A stretch of 64,000 bases of DNA from Thalassospira marina (GCF_002844375.1 NZ_CP024199.1:4380001-4444000); one strand, 5' to 3'; numbered from the stretch's first letter, positions 1-8,824 are shown. Notes: generated by a model not told the origin, from the sequence alone. Made by a program: numbers and translations.

Positions 1-1
1 A

Positions 2-772
2 GCACCCGGTGCCAATATGTTTGGCGGTTCCGAACTGGTGATCCAGACCAAGAAACGCCGGATTTCGCCGCGCTCCAAACGCCAGAAAAACTATGTGAAG
101 GCAATGCTGGAACATGAACTGGTATTTGGCATTGGTCCGGCTGGTACAGGCAAAACCTATCTTGCCGTGGCAATGGCGGTTCAGATGCTGTCCCAGGGGC
201 AGGTTGACCGTATTGTTCTGTCGCGCCCGGCTGTTGAGGCTGGCGAGCATCTGGGCTTTTTGCCCGGTGATCTGAAAGACAAGGTCGATCCCTATCTGCG
301 GCCGCTTTACGATGCCCTGCATGATACGCTGCCGGGCGATGTTGTGATCAAACGCATGGAACGCGGCGAAATCGAAGTCGCACCGCTGGCTTTCATGCGT
401 GGCCGTACGCTCTCGCATGCTTTTGTTATTCTTGACGAAGCCCAGAACACCACCCCGATGCAAATGAAAATGTTTCTGACCCGTCTGGGGGAAGGATCGC
501 GCATGGTGATCACGGGTGACTTGACCCAGATCGATTTGCCATCGGGTGTGAAATCTGGCTTGCGTGATGCGATGGAAACCCTTGAAAATGTTGAAGGGGT
601 CGGCCGCATCAAATTTGACCAGCGCGACGTGGTACGCCATGCGCTGGTGACAAAAATTGTCAAAGCCTATGACGAGGCCGATGCCCTGCGGGATCGCATT
701 GGCAAAAGTTATCGCCAGGGGCATGGCCCGCGTAACACACAAGAGATCTCCGGTGATGACAGCGCTGCTTGA
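2..772 (+). CDS. phoH: PhoH family ATPase, 5' truncated
   Basis: PhoH-like P-loop ATPase, a family linked to RNA metabolism and often paired with the rRNA maturation nuclease YbeY. The Walker A motif GPAGTGKT and the Walker B stretch VILDEAQNT are both visible. The frame is open to the first bases of the window, and family members are usually about 70-100 residues longer at the N-terminus, so the true start lies outside; the first ATG at 17 is probably internal. The 3' end overlaps the start of ybeY by 17 bases, consistent with one operon. The precise biochemical role of PhoH is not settled in the family. Confidence 0.9.
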   Translation, partial: APGANMFGGSELVIQTKKRRISPRSKRQKNYVKAMLEHELVFGIGPAGTGKTYLAVAMAVQMLSQGQVDRIVLSRPAVEAGEHLGFLPGDLKDKVDPYLRPLYDALHDTLPGDVVIKRMERGEIEVAPLAFMRGRTLSHAFVILDEAQNTTPMQMKMFLTRLGEGSRMVITGDLTQIDLPSGVKSGLRDAMETLENVEGVGRIKFDQRDVVRHALVTKIVKAYDEADALRDRIGKSYRQGHGPRNTQEISGDDSAA

Positions 773-1325
773 TCTTGATGTTGCCGTCGAGGCGGGAAAC
801 TGGAGCGATTCCGAACAGGAAGCCATAACCGGGGCGGTTAAAGCCGCCCTGTTGGCCGCTGCCGAAGATGGCGCGCTGTGGGACGAGGAAGACGAAAAAT
901 CACTGCTGGATCAGGTCGGCCTGATCGAGATCAGCGTGACGCTGTCTGATGATGCCAGTGTGCGCGAATTGAACCGCGATTATCGTGGCAAGGATGCGCC
1001 GACAAATGTGCTGTCATTTGCCGCCCTTGAAAGCGATGAGGATGCCAGCGATTTTGCCATGGCACCCGATATGCCCCTGATGCTGGGCGATATCGTTATT
1101 GCGCGGGAAACCTGCGAACGTGAAGCGCTTGAACAGAACAAGCCGCTTTTGCATCATCTCATTCATTTATCGGTGCATGGTACACTTCATCTTGTCGGTT
1201 ATGATCATATGGTTGATGATGAGGCCGAACATATGGAGCAACTGGAGCGCCATATTCTTGCCGGGATGGGTATCGATGATCCCTACGCCCCAATCGAAGA
1301 TCAGGATGTCGAAACAGGACAATGA
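756..1325 (+). CDS. ybeY: Endoribonuclease YbeY
   Basis: Metal-dependent endoribonuclease of the UPF0054 family, needed for 16S rRNA 3' maturation and ribosome quality control. The zinc motif is clear near the C-terminus: SVHGTLHLVGYDH gives the three histidines of H-x3-H-x5-H. I place the start at the ATG at 756 (189 residues). A longer frame reaches back to 657, but that part lies wholly inside phoH and has no family similarity that I recognise. The gene overlaps phoH upstream and ends in an ATGA overlap with corC, so phoH-ybeY-corC-lnt looks like one transcript. Confidence 0.93.
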   Translation: MTALLDLDVAVEAGNWSDSEQEAITGAVKAALLAAAEDGALWDEEDEKSLLDQVGLIEISVTLSDDASVRELNRDYRGKDAPTNVLSFAALESDEDASDFAMAPDMPLMLGDIVIARETCEREALEQNKPLLHHLIHLSVHGTLHLVGYDHMVDDEAEHMEQLERHILAGMGIDDPYAPIEDQDVETGQ

Positions 1326-2314
1326 ACGACATAAGTGAACGCGACGAAGACAAGGACAGTATTTCGCCCCGCACCAGTGGGGATTTACATGAAGAAGCCG
1401 ATGGGGCTTCGTTTTGGGGCAATGTTGCTTCGGCCATGGGGCTGCGCAAGGCCCGGTCGCGCAATGGCGAGGCGTCGCTAAGCGATACGCTTGAAGAACT
1501 TGCCGAACGTACCGAAGAAGACGACGAACCAGTTTCGCTGCACGAACGTTCGCTGTTTGAAAATATCATTGCGCTTCGCGATATGACCGCCGAAGACGTA
1601 ATGATTCCGCGTACCGATATTGTCGCGGTTCAGAAAAAAATCACCCTGTCCGATCTCGTCAATGAAATGGTGACCAAGGCGCATTCACGCTTGCCCGTTT
1701 ATGGCGATACGCTTGATGACATTGTTGGCATGGTCCATATCAAGGACGTGCTGGCCTGCCATGCCGCGGGCCGGGAATACCGGTTGTCATCGCTGTTACG
1801 CCGGGTTCTTTTTGTCTCGCCTGCCATTCGTGTGCTTGACCTGCTGTCGGAAATGCGGCTGTCGCGCACCCATATGGCGCTGGTGGTGGATGAATTTGGC
1901 GGCATTGACGGTTTGATCACGATTGAAGACCTGGTCGAGGAAATCGTTGGTGAAATTGACGATGAACACGACGTGGACCAGACCCCGAAACTGATCCGCC
2001 TTTCCGATGGCTGTTTTATTGCCGATGCCCGCTACGAGATCGAAGATCTTGAAGAAAAGCTGGGTTTCGGGCTGCTTGACGAAGAAGAAGACGAAGATAT
2101 CGACACCCTGGGTGGTTTGGTGTTTTCGCTTGCCGGCCGGGTGCCAGCGCGTGGCGAGCTGATCGAACATCCGCTGGGGCTGCAGTTCGAGGTTCTTGAT
2201 GCCGATCCGCGCCGGGTGCGCCGCCTGCGCATTCATTTGCATCGTCCCGATCCTTCCGACCCCTCTGCCCCTTCACTGCAGGAAGGGGAAAATTCTCAGG
2301 AATTGCCTAAATGA
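1322..2314 (+). CDS. corC: CorC/HlyC-type CBS domain protein
   Basis: A soluble CorC-like protein of 330 residues. A tandem CBS pair begins around MIPRTDIVAV and includes SRLPVYGDTLDDIVGMVHIKD; a C-terminal CorC/HlyC transporter-associated domain follows. It lacks the membrane DUF21 domain found in longer relatives, so it resembles E. coli YbeX, which is implicated in magnesium/cobalt homeostasis and ribosome metabolism. The N-terminal 60 residues are acidic and low complexity. It overlaps ybeY and lnt by four bases each (ATGA), indicating translational coupling. Older annotations call this family 'hemolysin', which is misleading here. Confidence 0.9.
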   Translation: MNDISERDEDKDSISPRTSGDLHEEADGASFWGNVASAMGLRKARSRNGEASLSDTLEELAERTEEDDEPVSLHERSLFENIIALRDMTAEDVMIPRTDIVAVQKKITLSDLVNEMVTKAHSRLPVYGDTLDDIVGMVHIKDVLACHAAGREYRLSSLLRRVLFVSPAIRVLDLLSEMRLSRTHMALVVDEFGGIDGLITIEDLVEEIVGEIDDEHDVDQTPKLIRLSDGCFIADARYEIEDLEEKLGFGLLDEEEDEDIDTLGGLVFSLAGRVPARGELIEHPLGLQFEVLDADPRRVRRLRIHLHRPDPSDPSAPSLQEGENSQELPK

Positions 2315-3894
2315 TTGATCGCTTGGCCAAACGTGTGGCCGTTCTGCAAGGCTGGCCACGGCGTTTGACGTGGCTGTTATCCGGGGCGGCGGCAGTACTG
2401 GCTTTGCCGCCTTTCTTTTTTATTCCTGCCTTGCCGGTGGGATTTGCCATTTTGCTGTGGTCGCTGGACGGGGTTAAAACCCGCAAAAGCGCTCTGGCCG
2501 CGGGCTGGTGGTTTGGCACTGGCCATTTTGCCGCCGGGTTTTACTGGATCAGCCATGCTTTTCTGGTGCAGCCCGAAATTTATGGCTGGATGATTCCCTT
2601 TGCCCTGTTGGGGCTTGGTGGTGGCCTGGCGATTTTTCCGATGCTGGCTGTGTGGGGCAGTTGGCAATTGGGCAAGGGGCGCATTGCGCGCGCCTTTTTG
2701 CTGGCGTCTTTCTGGTCAATTGCCGAATTTGCCCGTGGGCATGTGCTGACCGGTTTTCCCTGGAACCTGCTGGGGCATATCTGGGCGATTGACCCGGCGC
2801 CGATGCAGTTTGCATCACTGGTGGGAATTTACGGGTTAAGTGCGGTGACGGCCCTGTTTGCCACCCTGCCCGCAGCCTGGATTGCCGGGCGCAGCGGCCG
2901 GTTTGTGGCACTGGGCGGTATTCTGATCGCAGCCCTTTTGTGGGGGGGCGGTGCCATTCGTTTGTCGGGCCTGCCTGATATGGCAACCGAACTTGCCAGC
3001 GCTCCGGCAGATGCGCCGATATTGCAGGTGGTGCAGCCCAATATTGCCCAGTCGGAAAAATGGGAAAAATCGCTTCAGGAAATTCATTTCCGCCAGCTTC
3101 TGGCCATGTCGCGCCGCCCGGCCGACATGGATGCCAGCCAGCAGCGTATTGTGATCTGGCCGGAAACGGCGGCGACATTCTTTTTGGAAACCGATCCCGG
3201 CCGACGGGCGATGATTGGCGATGTGCTGGGCCCCAATGATATCCTGATTACCGGCGCACCCCGTACCTTCCCGCGTGATAGCGAAGAATTCCAGGTGTGG
3301 AACTCGGTCGAGGCGATCGATGATCGCGGGGCGATTGTTGGCAGTTTCGACAAGTTCCATCTGGTTCCATTTGGCGAATATGTTCCGTTCCGCTCTATCC
3401 TGCCTTTTCCCAAGCTGACCGCCGGGCGCACCGATTTTTCGGCAGGGGCCGGACCGGCAACTTTGCATGTAAAGAATTTGCCGCCTTTTTCGCCTCTTAT
3501 ATGTTATGAGGTTATTTTTCCTGGTGCTGTTACCGACGATCAGGACCGGCCAGCGTGGCTATTGAATGTCACAAATGATGGCTGGTTCGGTCATAGTGCG
3601 GGTCCCTATCAGCATCTGGCTGCAGCGCGTTTTCGCGCCGTTGAGGAAGGCGTACCGATGGTGCGCGCAGCCTATACCGGCGTATCAGCCGTCTTTGATT
3701 CCTACGGTCGTCTCCAGAAGGATTTACCCCTAACCAAACAGGGAATCCTCATTTCACCCCTTTTGGTGGGGAAAAACCATACCACTGTATATTATTTGTG
3801 GCGTAATATACCATTTTACGGTATTGTAACGCTGATCTTCGTTCTCGTATTGGGATATCAGCAGGTTAGGAAATCCCCCGGAACGAAAAAATAG
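2311..3894 (+). CDS. lnt: Apolipoprotein N-acyltransferase
   Basis: Inner-membrane enzyme that adds the third acyl chain to the N-terminal cysteine of lipoproteins. The first half is hydrophobic with several membrane segments; the second half is a nitrilase-like domain. The catalytic triad can be read: Glu in IVIWPETA (about residue 285), Lys in FDKFHLVPFGEYVP (about 348) and Cys in PLICYEVIFPG (about 398). Length (527) is normal for the family. It is the last gene of the overlapping phoH-ybeY-corC-lnt run. Confidence 0.95.
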   Translation: MIDRLAKRVAVLQGWPRRLTWLLSGAAAVLALPPFFFIPALPVGFAILLWSLDGVKTRKSALAAGWWFGTGHFAAGFYWISHAFLVQPEIYGWMIPFALLGLGGGLAIFPMLAVWGSWQLGKGRIARAFLLASFWSIAEFARGHVLTGFPWNLLGHIWAIDPAPMQFASLVGIYGLSAVTALFATLPAAWIAGRSGRFVALGGILIAALLWGGGAIRLSGLPDMATELASAPADAPILQVVQPNIAQSEKWEKSLQEIHFRQLLAMSRRPADMDASQQRIVIWPETAATFFLETDPGRRAMIGDVLGPNDILITGAPRTFPRDSEEFQVWNSVEAIDDRGAIVGSFDKFHLVPFGEYVPFRSILPFPKLTAGRTDFSAGAGPATLHVKNLPPFSPLICYEVIFPGAVTDDQDRPAWLLNVTNDGWFGHSAGPYQHLAAARFRAVEEGVPMVRAAYTGVSAVFDSYGRLQKDLPLTKQGILISPLLVGKNHTTVYYLWRNIPFYGIVTLIFVLVLGYQQVRKSPGTKK

Positions 3895-3966
3895 TTTACC
3901 GGACCGCCCAGAAAGTGTCCCCCATAAGAACAGGGCGGCAGGTCGGAGTGTGAGAAGGACAAGACG

Positions 3967-4467
3967 ATGTCGCCGAAGGATGACAGTGTGATGATTGTAA
4001 AGAATACACGCGGTCGTGGCCGTGGCCGTACGGCCACTGGAAAGCCAAACCCTGTAGATATTCATGTGGGTTCCCGGGTACGTTTGCGGCGTACCCTTCT
4101 GGGGATGAGCCAGGAAAAGCTGGGCGAGGCCATTGGCCTGACATTCCAGCAGGTGCAGAAATACGAACGCGGTGCCAACCGTGTTGGTGCTTCGCGCCTT
4201 TATGATCTTTCCCGTGTACTTGAAGTGCCGGTTTCATTCTTTTTCGATGATATGCCCGACGAAATTTCGGCAAAATCGGTGCATGAACGTCGTGAAATGT
4301 CGGAAAGCCCGGATCCGTTTGATAACGATCCGATGAACCGTCGTGAAACCCTGGAACTGGTGCGTGCCTATTACCGCATCATCGACCCGGTTCAGCGCAA
4401 ACGCGTTTTTGAACTGGTCAAGGCGATGGGTGTTCTGCCGGCTGCCGACGAAGGCGACAGCAAATAA
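3967..4467 (+). CDS. XRE-family transcriptional regulator
   Basis: Small DNA-binding protein with a Cro/CI-type helix-turn-helix at about residues 33-88, including RLRRTLLGMSQEKLGEAIGL and QKYERGANRVGASRLYDLSR. The N-terminus is rich in Arg-Gly and probably flexible; the C-terminal half (with ETLELVRAYYRIIDPVQRKR) shows no enzymatic motif. A gene of this type between lnt and metK is frequent in alphaproteobacteria; its target is not evident here. It starts 72 bases after lnt and is followed by a strong terminator, so it may share the lnt transcript or have its own promoter. Confidence 0.85.
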   Translation: MSPKDDSVMIVKNTRGRGRGRTATGKPNPVDIHVGSRVRLRRTLLGMSQEKLGEAIGLTFQQVQKYERGANRVGASRLYDLSRVLEVPVSFFFDDMPDEISAKSVHERREMSESPDPFDNDPMNRRETLELVRAYYRIIDPVQRKRVFELVKAMGVLPAADEGDSK

Positions 4468-4517
4468 GCACGCGATGAGAAAAAACGTCTGGCGACGTTG
4501 AAGCACTTTATCTTAAA

Positions 4518-4550
4518 CGCATTCGGCATCCACACCGGATGCGTTTTTTT
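4518..4550 (+). terminator. Rho-independent terminator after XRE gene
   Basis: A nine-pair stem, CGCATTCGG with CCGGATGCG (one G-T pair), has an eight-base loop and is followed by seven T. It separates the lnt/XRE transcript from the metK leader. Confidence 0.85.
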
Positions 4551-4679
4551 ATGGAATATTCCGTTCAAAACCGAATGCATCGATTTTGGAATGGTTGTCT
4601 TCAAAAAAATTGCCACTAATTAATGGCAGAAGGCTTAAAAAGCTTGGGTCATGTTTCCAATTGGGATATGACAACCTGA

Positions 4680-4733
4680 TGACGTGGACGGATTTGGACC
4701 GCTTGCCACCACGCAAAAAAAGGCTAAGTGGGC
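4680..4733 (+). promoter_or_regulatory. SAM-II riboswitch upstream of metK
   Basis: The sequence fits the SAM-II consensus: P1 arms CGTGG (4683-4687) and CCACG (4709-4713) enclose a loop containing GATTTG and GCTTGCC, followed by an A-run and the conserved GGCTAA (4722-4727) used in the pseudoknot. SAM-II is typical of alphaproteobacterial methionine/SAM genes, and the next gene makes SAM. No covariance score could be computed. Confidence 0.75.
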
Positions 4734-4760
4734 GCTGATCGATACGTTCGTATCACGGCC

Positions 4761-4802
4761 CTCCGGTCCAGTTTTTGGAAACTCCCTTTTCACCGGAGAA
4801 GG
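4761..4802 (+). promoter_or_regulatory. Possible SD-sequestering hairpin of the metK leader
   Basis: CTCCGGT (4761-4767) is the exact complement of ACCGGAG (4792-4798), and the latter contains the GGAG of the metK ribosome-binding site GGAGAAGG (4795-4802), five bases before the ATG at 4808. This may be the expression platform of the SAM-II riboswitch, acting on translation. Inferred from complementarity only. Confidence 0.5.
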
Positions 4803-4807
4803 TTTAT

Positions 4808-5983
4808 ATGTCTCATAAAGAATATCTGTTCACGAGCGAATCCGTTTCGGAAGGTCATCCCGATAAGGTTTGCGACCGTATTTCTGACTCGATCGTTGAT
4901 ATTTTCCTGGCTGCCGATGCGGATTCCCGCGTTGCTGTTGAAACCCTGGCAACGACCAATCGTGTCGTTCTGGCAGGGGAAGTTCGCGGTCCGGCAAGTG
5001 TCGCCAATAACGAAACCATGATCGAGGCAGCCCGCGAAGCCATTCGCGCCATCGGTTACGAACAGGAAGGTTTTAGCTGGAAGACGGCTGAAATTTCCTG
5101 CCACGTTCATGAACAGTCGGTAGACATCGCCCAGGGCGTTGACTCCAAGGACAATAAAGACCTTGGCGCTGGTGACCAGGGCATCATGTTTGGCTATGCC
5201 TGTGATGAAACCGACGAGCTGATGCCGGCCCCGATCCAGTTTTCGCACCGGATCCTGCGCCATATGGCAGAAGACCGCCATTCGGGCAAATCGGCCATTT
5301 TCGGCCCGGATGCCAAAAGCCAGGTGACCCTGCGCTATGTCGATGGCAAGCCGGTTGGTGCAACGTCGGTTGTGGTTTCGACCCAGCATAACGACGGCGT
5401 CAGCCAGGATGACGTCCGCGCTGCTGTTCTGCCCTATATCGAAGCTGCCCTGCCGGAAGGCTGGTTGCCCGCGCAGGACGAAATCTATATCAACCCGACG
5501 GGCCGTTTTGTCATTGGTGGACCGGATGGTGATGCGGGCCTGACGGGCCGTAAAATCATTGTTGATACCTATGGCGGTGCCGCACCGCATGGTGGCGGCG
5601 CATTCTCGGGCAAAGATCCGACGAAGGTTGACCGTTCTGCTGCCTATGCAGCGCGCTATCTGGCAAAGAATGTGGTCGCGGCTGGCCTGGCTGGCAAATG
5701 CACCATTCAGGTTGCCTATGCGATTGGTGTTTCCAAGCCGTTGGCACTTTATGTCAACACCCATGAAACCGGTGAAGTTGACGAAGTGAAGCTGGGCAAG
5801 GTCCTGCGTGAATTGATGGATCTCAGCCCGCGTGGCATTCGCGAGCATCTTAATCTGTGCGCGCCGATCTATACGCCGACCTCGGCCTATGGTCACTTTG
5901 GCCGTCAGCCGGAAGCAGGCGGGTTCTTCTCGTGGGAGAAAACCGACTTGGTTGGTGAGCTGAAATCGGCATTTGGTGCCTGA
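4808..5983 (+). CDS. metK: S-adenosylmethionine synthetase
   Basis: Makes S-adenosylmethionine from methionine and ATP, cytosolic. The protein starts MSHKEYLFTSESVSEGHPDK, the standard N-terminal motif of the family with the catalytic His and Asp, and carries GDQGIMFGYACDET and GGGAFSGKDPTKVDRS. I chose the ATG at 4808 (391 residues) because it has a clear GGAGAAGG site and matches the family start; the longer frame from 4775 adds residues not seen in homologues. It is preceded by a SAM-II riboswitch, so product feedback on its own expression is likely. Confidence 0.97.
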   Translation: MSHKEYLFTSESVSEGHPDKVCDRISDSIVDIFLAADADSRVAVETLATTNRVVLAGEVRGPASVANNETMIEAAREAIRAIGYEQEGFSWKTAEISCHVHEQSVDIAQGVDSKDNKDLGAGDQGIMFGYACDETDELMPAPIQFSHRILRHMAEDRHSGKSAIFGPDAKSQVTLRYVDGKPVGATSVVVSTQHNDGVSQDDVRAAVLPYIEAALPEGWLPAQDEIYINPTGRFVIGGPDGDAGLTGRKIIVDTYGGAAPHGGGAFSGKDPTKVDRSAAYAARYLAKNVVAAGLAGKCTIQVAYAIGVSKPLALYVNTHETGEVDEVKLGKVLRELMDLSPRGIREHLNLCAPIYTPTSAYGHFGRQPEAGGFFSWEKTDLVGELKSAFGA

Positions 5984-6040
5984 TCGTGCATTTGGCCCCG
6001 GATAGGTGATTTGCCAAAATCGCCAGACATGTTATGACGC

Positions 6041-6075
6041 GGGCGGTTCATTGAAACCGCCCGTTTCGTTTTTTT
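6041..6075 (+). terminator. Rho-independent terminator after metK
   Basis: GGGCGGTT (6041-6048) pairs with AACCGCCC (6055-6062) and is followed by GTTTCG and seven T. It lies in the 108-base gap before trmB, so trmB expression needs read-through or its own promoter. Confidence 0.85.
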
Positions 6076-6091
6076 AACTGCCAGAAAAACC

Positions 6092-6805
6092 ATGCGTAGC
6101 AACAGACCCATCCCGACCCCTGATCGCCCGAATTTTTATGGCCGCCGTGGCAGCCGTGCGCCCAAAGCGTCACGCAAAGTCCTGATGGATGATCTGTTGC
6201 CAAAGCTGACCATCGAATATCCCGACCAGGCCGGTATTGACCCGGCAACCTATTTCGCCCCGGATCGCAAGGAACTGTGGCTTGAAATCGGTTTTGGCGG
6301 TGGTGAACATCTGGCCGGGCAGGCCGAAGCCAACCCGGAAATCGGCATTATCGGCTGTGAACCCTATATGGATGGGGTCAGCAGCATGATCCGCCATATC
6401 AGCGAGCGGAATTTGGAAAATGTTCGCATCGTGCCCGACGATTCTCGCCCGCTGCTTTATAAGTTGCAGGATGCGTGCTTTGATCGGGCGTTTTTGCTGT
6501 TCCCCGATCCCTGGCCGAAAAAGCGCCATGCGGAACGCCGGTTTGTTGGCCCCAAAAACCTGGCTTTGCTGGCCCGTCTGATCAAGGATGGCGGCGAGTT
6601 TCGCGTTGCCAGTGATGACATGCAGTATATTTCCTGGACGCTGCAGCATTTGCATAACCACCCGGATTTTGAGTGGCTGGCCGAAAGCCCCGATGACTGG
6701 CGCATTCCGCCGGAAGACTGGGTAAAAACCCGCTATGAGCAAAAGGCCCTGCGCCAGGGCAAAAAATGCAATTACCTGCGATTCCGGCGGAAAGCCCGCG
6801 CCTGA
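6092..6805 (+). CDS. trmB: tRNA (guanine-N7-)-methyltransferase
   Basis: SAM-dependent methyltransferase forming m7G46 in tRNA variable loops. Motifs visible: LEIGFGGGEHLA (SAM-binding), FLLFPDPWPKKRHAERRF (the DPWPKKRH signature) and, near the C-terminus, DWVKTRYEQKA (T-x-YE substrate motif). Length 237 is typical. The N-terminus is basic. In many alphaproteobacteria trmB is followed by rimP; here about 10 kb of haem-uptake genes intervene. Confidence 0.95.
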   Translation: MRSNRPIPTPDRPNFYGRRGSRAPKASRKVLMDDLLPKLTIEYPDQAGIDPATYFAPDRKELWLEIGFGGGEHLAGQAEANPEIGIIGCEPYMDGVSSMIRHISERNLENVRIVPDDSRPLLYKLQDACFDRAFLLFPDPWPKKRHAERRFVGPKNLALLARLIKDGGEFRVASDDMQYISWTLQHLHNHPDFEWLAESPDDWRIPPEDWVKTRYEQKALRQGKKCNYLRFRRKARA

Positions 6806-6916
6806 TTGCAATATCGCGTTAAGGCCAAACCGTGTGCCACGTGATTTTGCGAAAATGGTTTGGGGGATGCCAGTTGTGTTGTTGGCAGTCCTCGACGATA
6901 TTCAAACAGTTTCCAA

Positions 6917-6952
6917 AAGGTCCTTTGATGTGTCGAAGGGCCTTTTTCTTTT
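6917..6952 (+). terminator. Rho-independent terminator between trmB and the haem island
   Basis: AAGGTCCTT (6917-6925) pairs over nine positions with AAGGGCCTT (6936-6944), with one T-G pair, and is followed by a T-rich tail TTTCTTTT. It isolates the haem-uptake genes from the metK-trmB region. Confidence 0.75.
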
Positions 6953-7084
6953 GCCGATATTGTCGCCTTCAATGAGCCTTTAACCGGGTCCTCGGGGCTA
7001 AATAGAATGGGACAGGCAGGTATTTGGCATCCGATGTCTTTTGCCGAAAAACAACATTTCGGGTCTGACTCCCCCAAGTTTTTA

Positions 7085-7113
7085 TTGAGAATGATTTTCA
7101 TATGCGATATCTG
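7085..7113 (+). promoter_or_regulatory. Fur box overlapping the sigma-factor gene promoter
   Basis: TTGAGA (7085-7090), a 17-base spacer and TATCTG (7108-7113) form a plausible sigma-70 promoter. GAGAATGATTTTCAT at its -35 end matches 13 of 19 positions of the Fur consensus over 7087-7105, including the ATGAT/ATCAT-like core. Iron-loaded Fur bound here would block the promoter. The site overlaps an in-frame ATG at 7102, which argues against that codon as the start. Confidence 0.55.
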
Positions 7114-7197
7114 TTTTATATCAGCGATATGGCATTACCTGTGCGAACGCCTGCAAAATGGTCGTTTGCTTGCAGGTTCGTTTCAAAGGTCAGGCTT

Positions 7198-7707
7198 GTG
7201 GCCCATTGGGATATCAATCAACTTTTTCGCAAATATCAGGTGCGATTGCGGCATTTCGTGCAGAAGCGCAAGCTGGCCTGGTACACTGCCGATGACATCG
7301 TGCAGGATACGTTTTTGCGTATTGTTGCAACGCCCACATTACCTGATGTGAAATATGCGCAATCCTATCTGTATCGGACGGCGCAAAATCTGGTCGTTGA
7401 TCATTTCCGTCGCGAACGAATTCTGAAATTTGTGCCCGACGCGGAAAAAAGCCTGGAATTCATGGCCAGCGACGACCCCCTGCCCGATCAGATCGCCTGG
7501 TCACGTCAGGAACTGCGCCAGTTGCAGGCGGCCATTAACAAGCTTCCCTCGCCAACTCGCGAAGTGTTTGTTCTGGCCCGGCTGGAAGGCAAAACCTATG
7601 TCGAGATCGGCGAAAAGCTGGGCATTCCACCGCAAACCGCCTTCAGCCGAATGGTTCGTGCCCTGACCCTGCTGCGCGATGAAACCCGACCGGGCGAAAA
7701 AAACTGA
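7198..7707 (+). CDS. hasI: FecI/HasI-type ECF sigma factor
   Basis: ECF sigma factor of the iron-starvation type. Region 2 is seen as DDIVQDTFLRIVA with AQSYLYRTAQNLVVDHFRRE; region 4 as LPSPTREVFVLARLEG with YVEIGEKLGI. The frame is open back to an ATG at 7102, but a Fur box and a predicted promoter overlap that codon, so I prefer the GTG at 7198 (169 residues, close to FecI length), with AAGG eight bases upstream; ATG 7129 is an alternative. With the FecR-like gene and the STN-type receptor downstream it should form a cell-surface signalling relay that turns on the receptor when haem or haemophore binds. The symbol is by analogy to the Serratia has operon. Confidence 0.85.
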   Translation: MAHWDINQLFRKYQVRLRHFVQKRKLAWYTADDIVQDTFLRIVATPTLPDVKYAQSYLYRTAQNLVVDHFRRERILKFVPDAEKSLEFMASDDPLPDQIAWSRQELRQLQAAINKLPSPTREVFVLARLEGKTYVEIGEKLGIPPQTAFSRMVRALTLLRDETRPGEKN

Positions 7708-7809
7708 AATTATCTTCGGATATGATGAAGGCTGCCTCGTCATAAGAAAAAGCCCTGCCATTTTTGCGGGTATTACGGGTCTAATTGTGGAAATCGGGAC
7801 AGGCACATC

Positions 7810-8754
7810 ATGGAACACAGCAGCGCGTTTTTAAAAAATGCACCGGCCGATGATGTCTCCGAACAGGCGATATACTGGTTTGCCCTGTTGCTTGATGGCG
7901 CGGAAACCGATCAGGACCGCAAGGCCTTTGCCCGCTGGATTGCCGCAGACGATGCCAACCGGCAGGCTTTTCTGGAAATCGAACATCTTTGGGCCGGGAC
8001 CTCCAGCCTTGATATGTCAGCTCGAACGTCGCCAATCGGGCGGCGGGCCTTTTTGGGTGCCGGGCTGGCTGCTGGGCTGGTTGGGGCGGCTGGCTGGTAT
8101 GGCAATGTTATTCCCCATCATCCCTTTGCCGATTTTTCGGTGCCAAAGGGTGAACGCCGTAAATTCACGCTTATGCCCGGTATTCAGGCGGAACTGGCAA
8201 GCCAGACGTCCCTGTCACTGGCGCGAAATGACTTGGGTCAAACCGGCCTCACCCTTCATGAAGGCGAGGTCTTTCTGGAGCATGACGGCACCCAGACGGG
8301 ATTTTTTGTGGCAGCGGCGGGCGGCATGGTCCGCCCGCGTGAAGCAGCCCGGTTTGATATTTCCCATTATGATGCGCGCGCGGAAGTAATTTCAGCACAG
8401 GGGATGCTTGATGTATCGGCCGATGCGTCATCGGTCGGGCTTGGGCAAGGCAGGGGATTATCATTTGGTCCGGCCGATATGGGCGTGCCCTATCAGGTTG
8501 ATCTTGCCATGCGGCTGGCCTGGCGGCAGGGACGGCTGGTATTTGTGGGCGAACGACTGGATCGTGTGGCGACCGTTTTACAACGCTGGCAGCCGGGCAA
8601 AATTGTGGTGTTGGGTGAAGCGTTAAAACAGCGTCCCGTGACCCTTGTGGTTAACCTTAATCGTACCGGCGATATTTTGCCGCTGATGGGCAAGGTTTTA
8701 AATGTCGAGGTCAATCAGATTGGCAATTATCTGACGATCCTGCGGGCGGCCTGA
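7810..8754 (+). CDS. hasS: FecR/HasS-type anti-sigma regulator
   Basis: Membrane anti-sigma factor expected to hold the preceding sigma factor until the receptor signals. The N-terminal cytoplasmic part (about residues 17-62) has the FecR N-terminal pattern with tryptophans, such as AIYWFALLLDG and FARWIAADDANRQAFLEIE. One transmembrane segment follows (about 77-98, FLGAGLAAGLVGAAGW), and then a periplasmic FecR domain beginning near FSVPKGERRKFTLMPG. Length 314 is typical. It starts 102 bases after the sigma gene. In the has system this protein contacts the receptor STN domain in the periplasm. Confidence 0.88.
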   Translation: MEHSSAFLKNAPADDVSEQAIYWFALLLDGAETDQDRKAFARWIAADDANRQAFLEIEHLWAGTSSLDMSARTSPIGRRAFLGAGLAAGLVGAAGWYGNVIPHHPFADFSVPKGERRKFTLMPGIQAELASQTSLSLARNDLGQTGLTLHEGEVFLEHDGTQTGFFVAAAGGMVRPREAARFDISHYDARAEVISAQGMLDVSADASSVGLGQGRGLSFGPADMGVPYQVDLAMRLAWRQGRLVFVGERLDRVATVLQRWQPGKIVVLGEALKQRPVTLVVNLNRTGDILPLMGKVLNVEVNQIGNYLTILRAA

Positions 8755-8824
8755 TTGTTAGGCAGCAACGCGGTTTAGCTGCGCCCGGAATGTGTTTTAT
8801 TGTCCGGCATTCATCTTTTTATTT

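Noticed and set aside
1322..2314. Annotation of the CBS protein as a hemolysin
   Set aside because: HlyC/CorC naming is historical; the protein has no membrane domain or secretion signal and sits in a ribosome-maturation operon.
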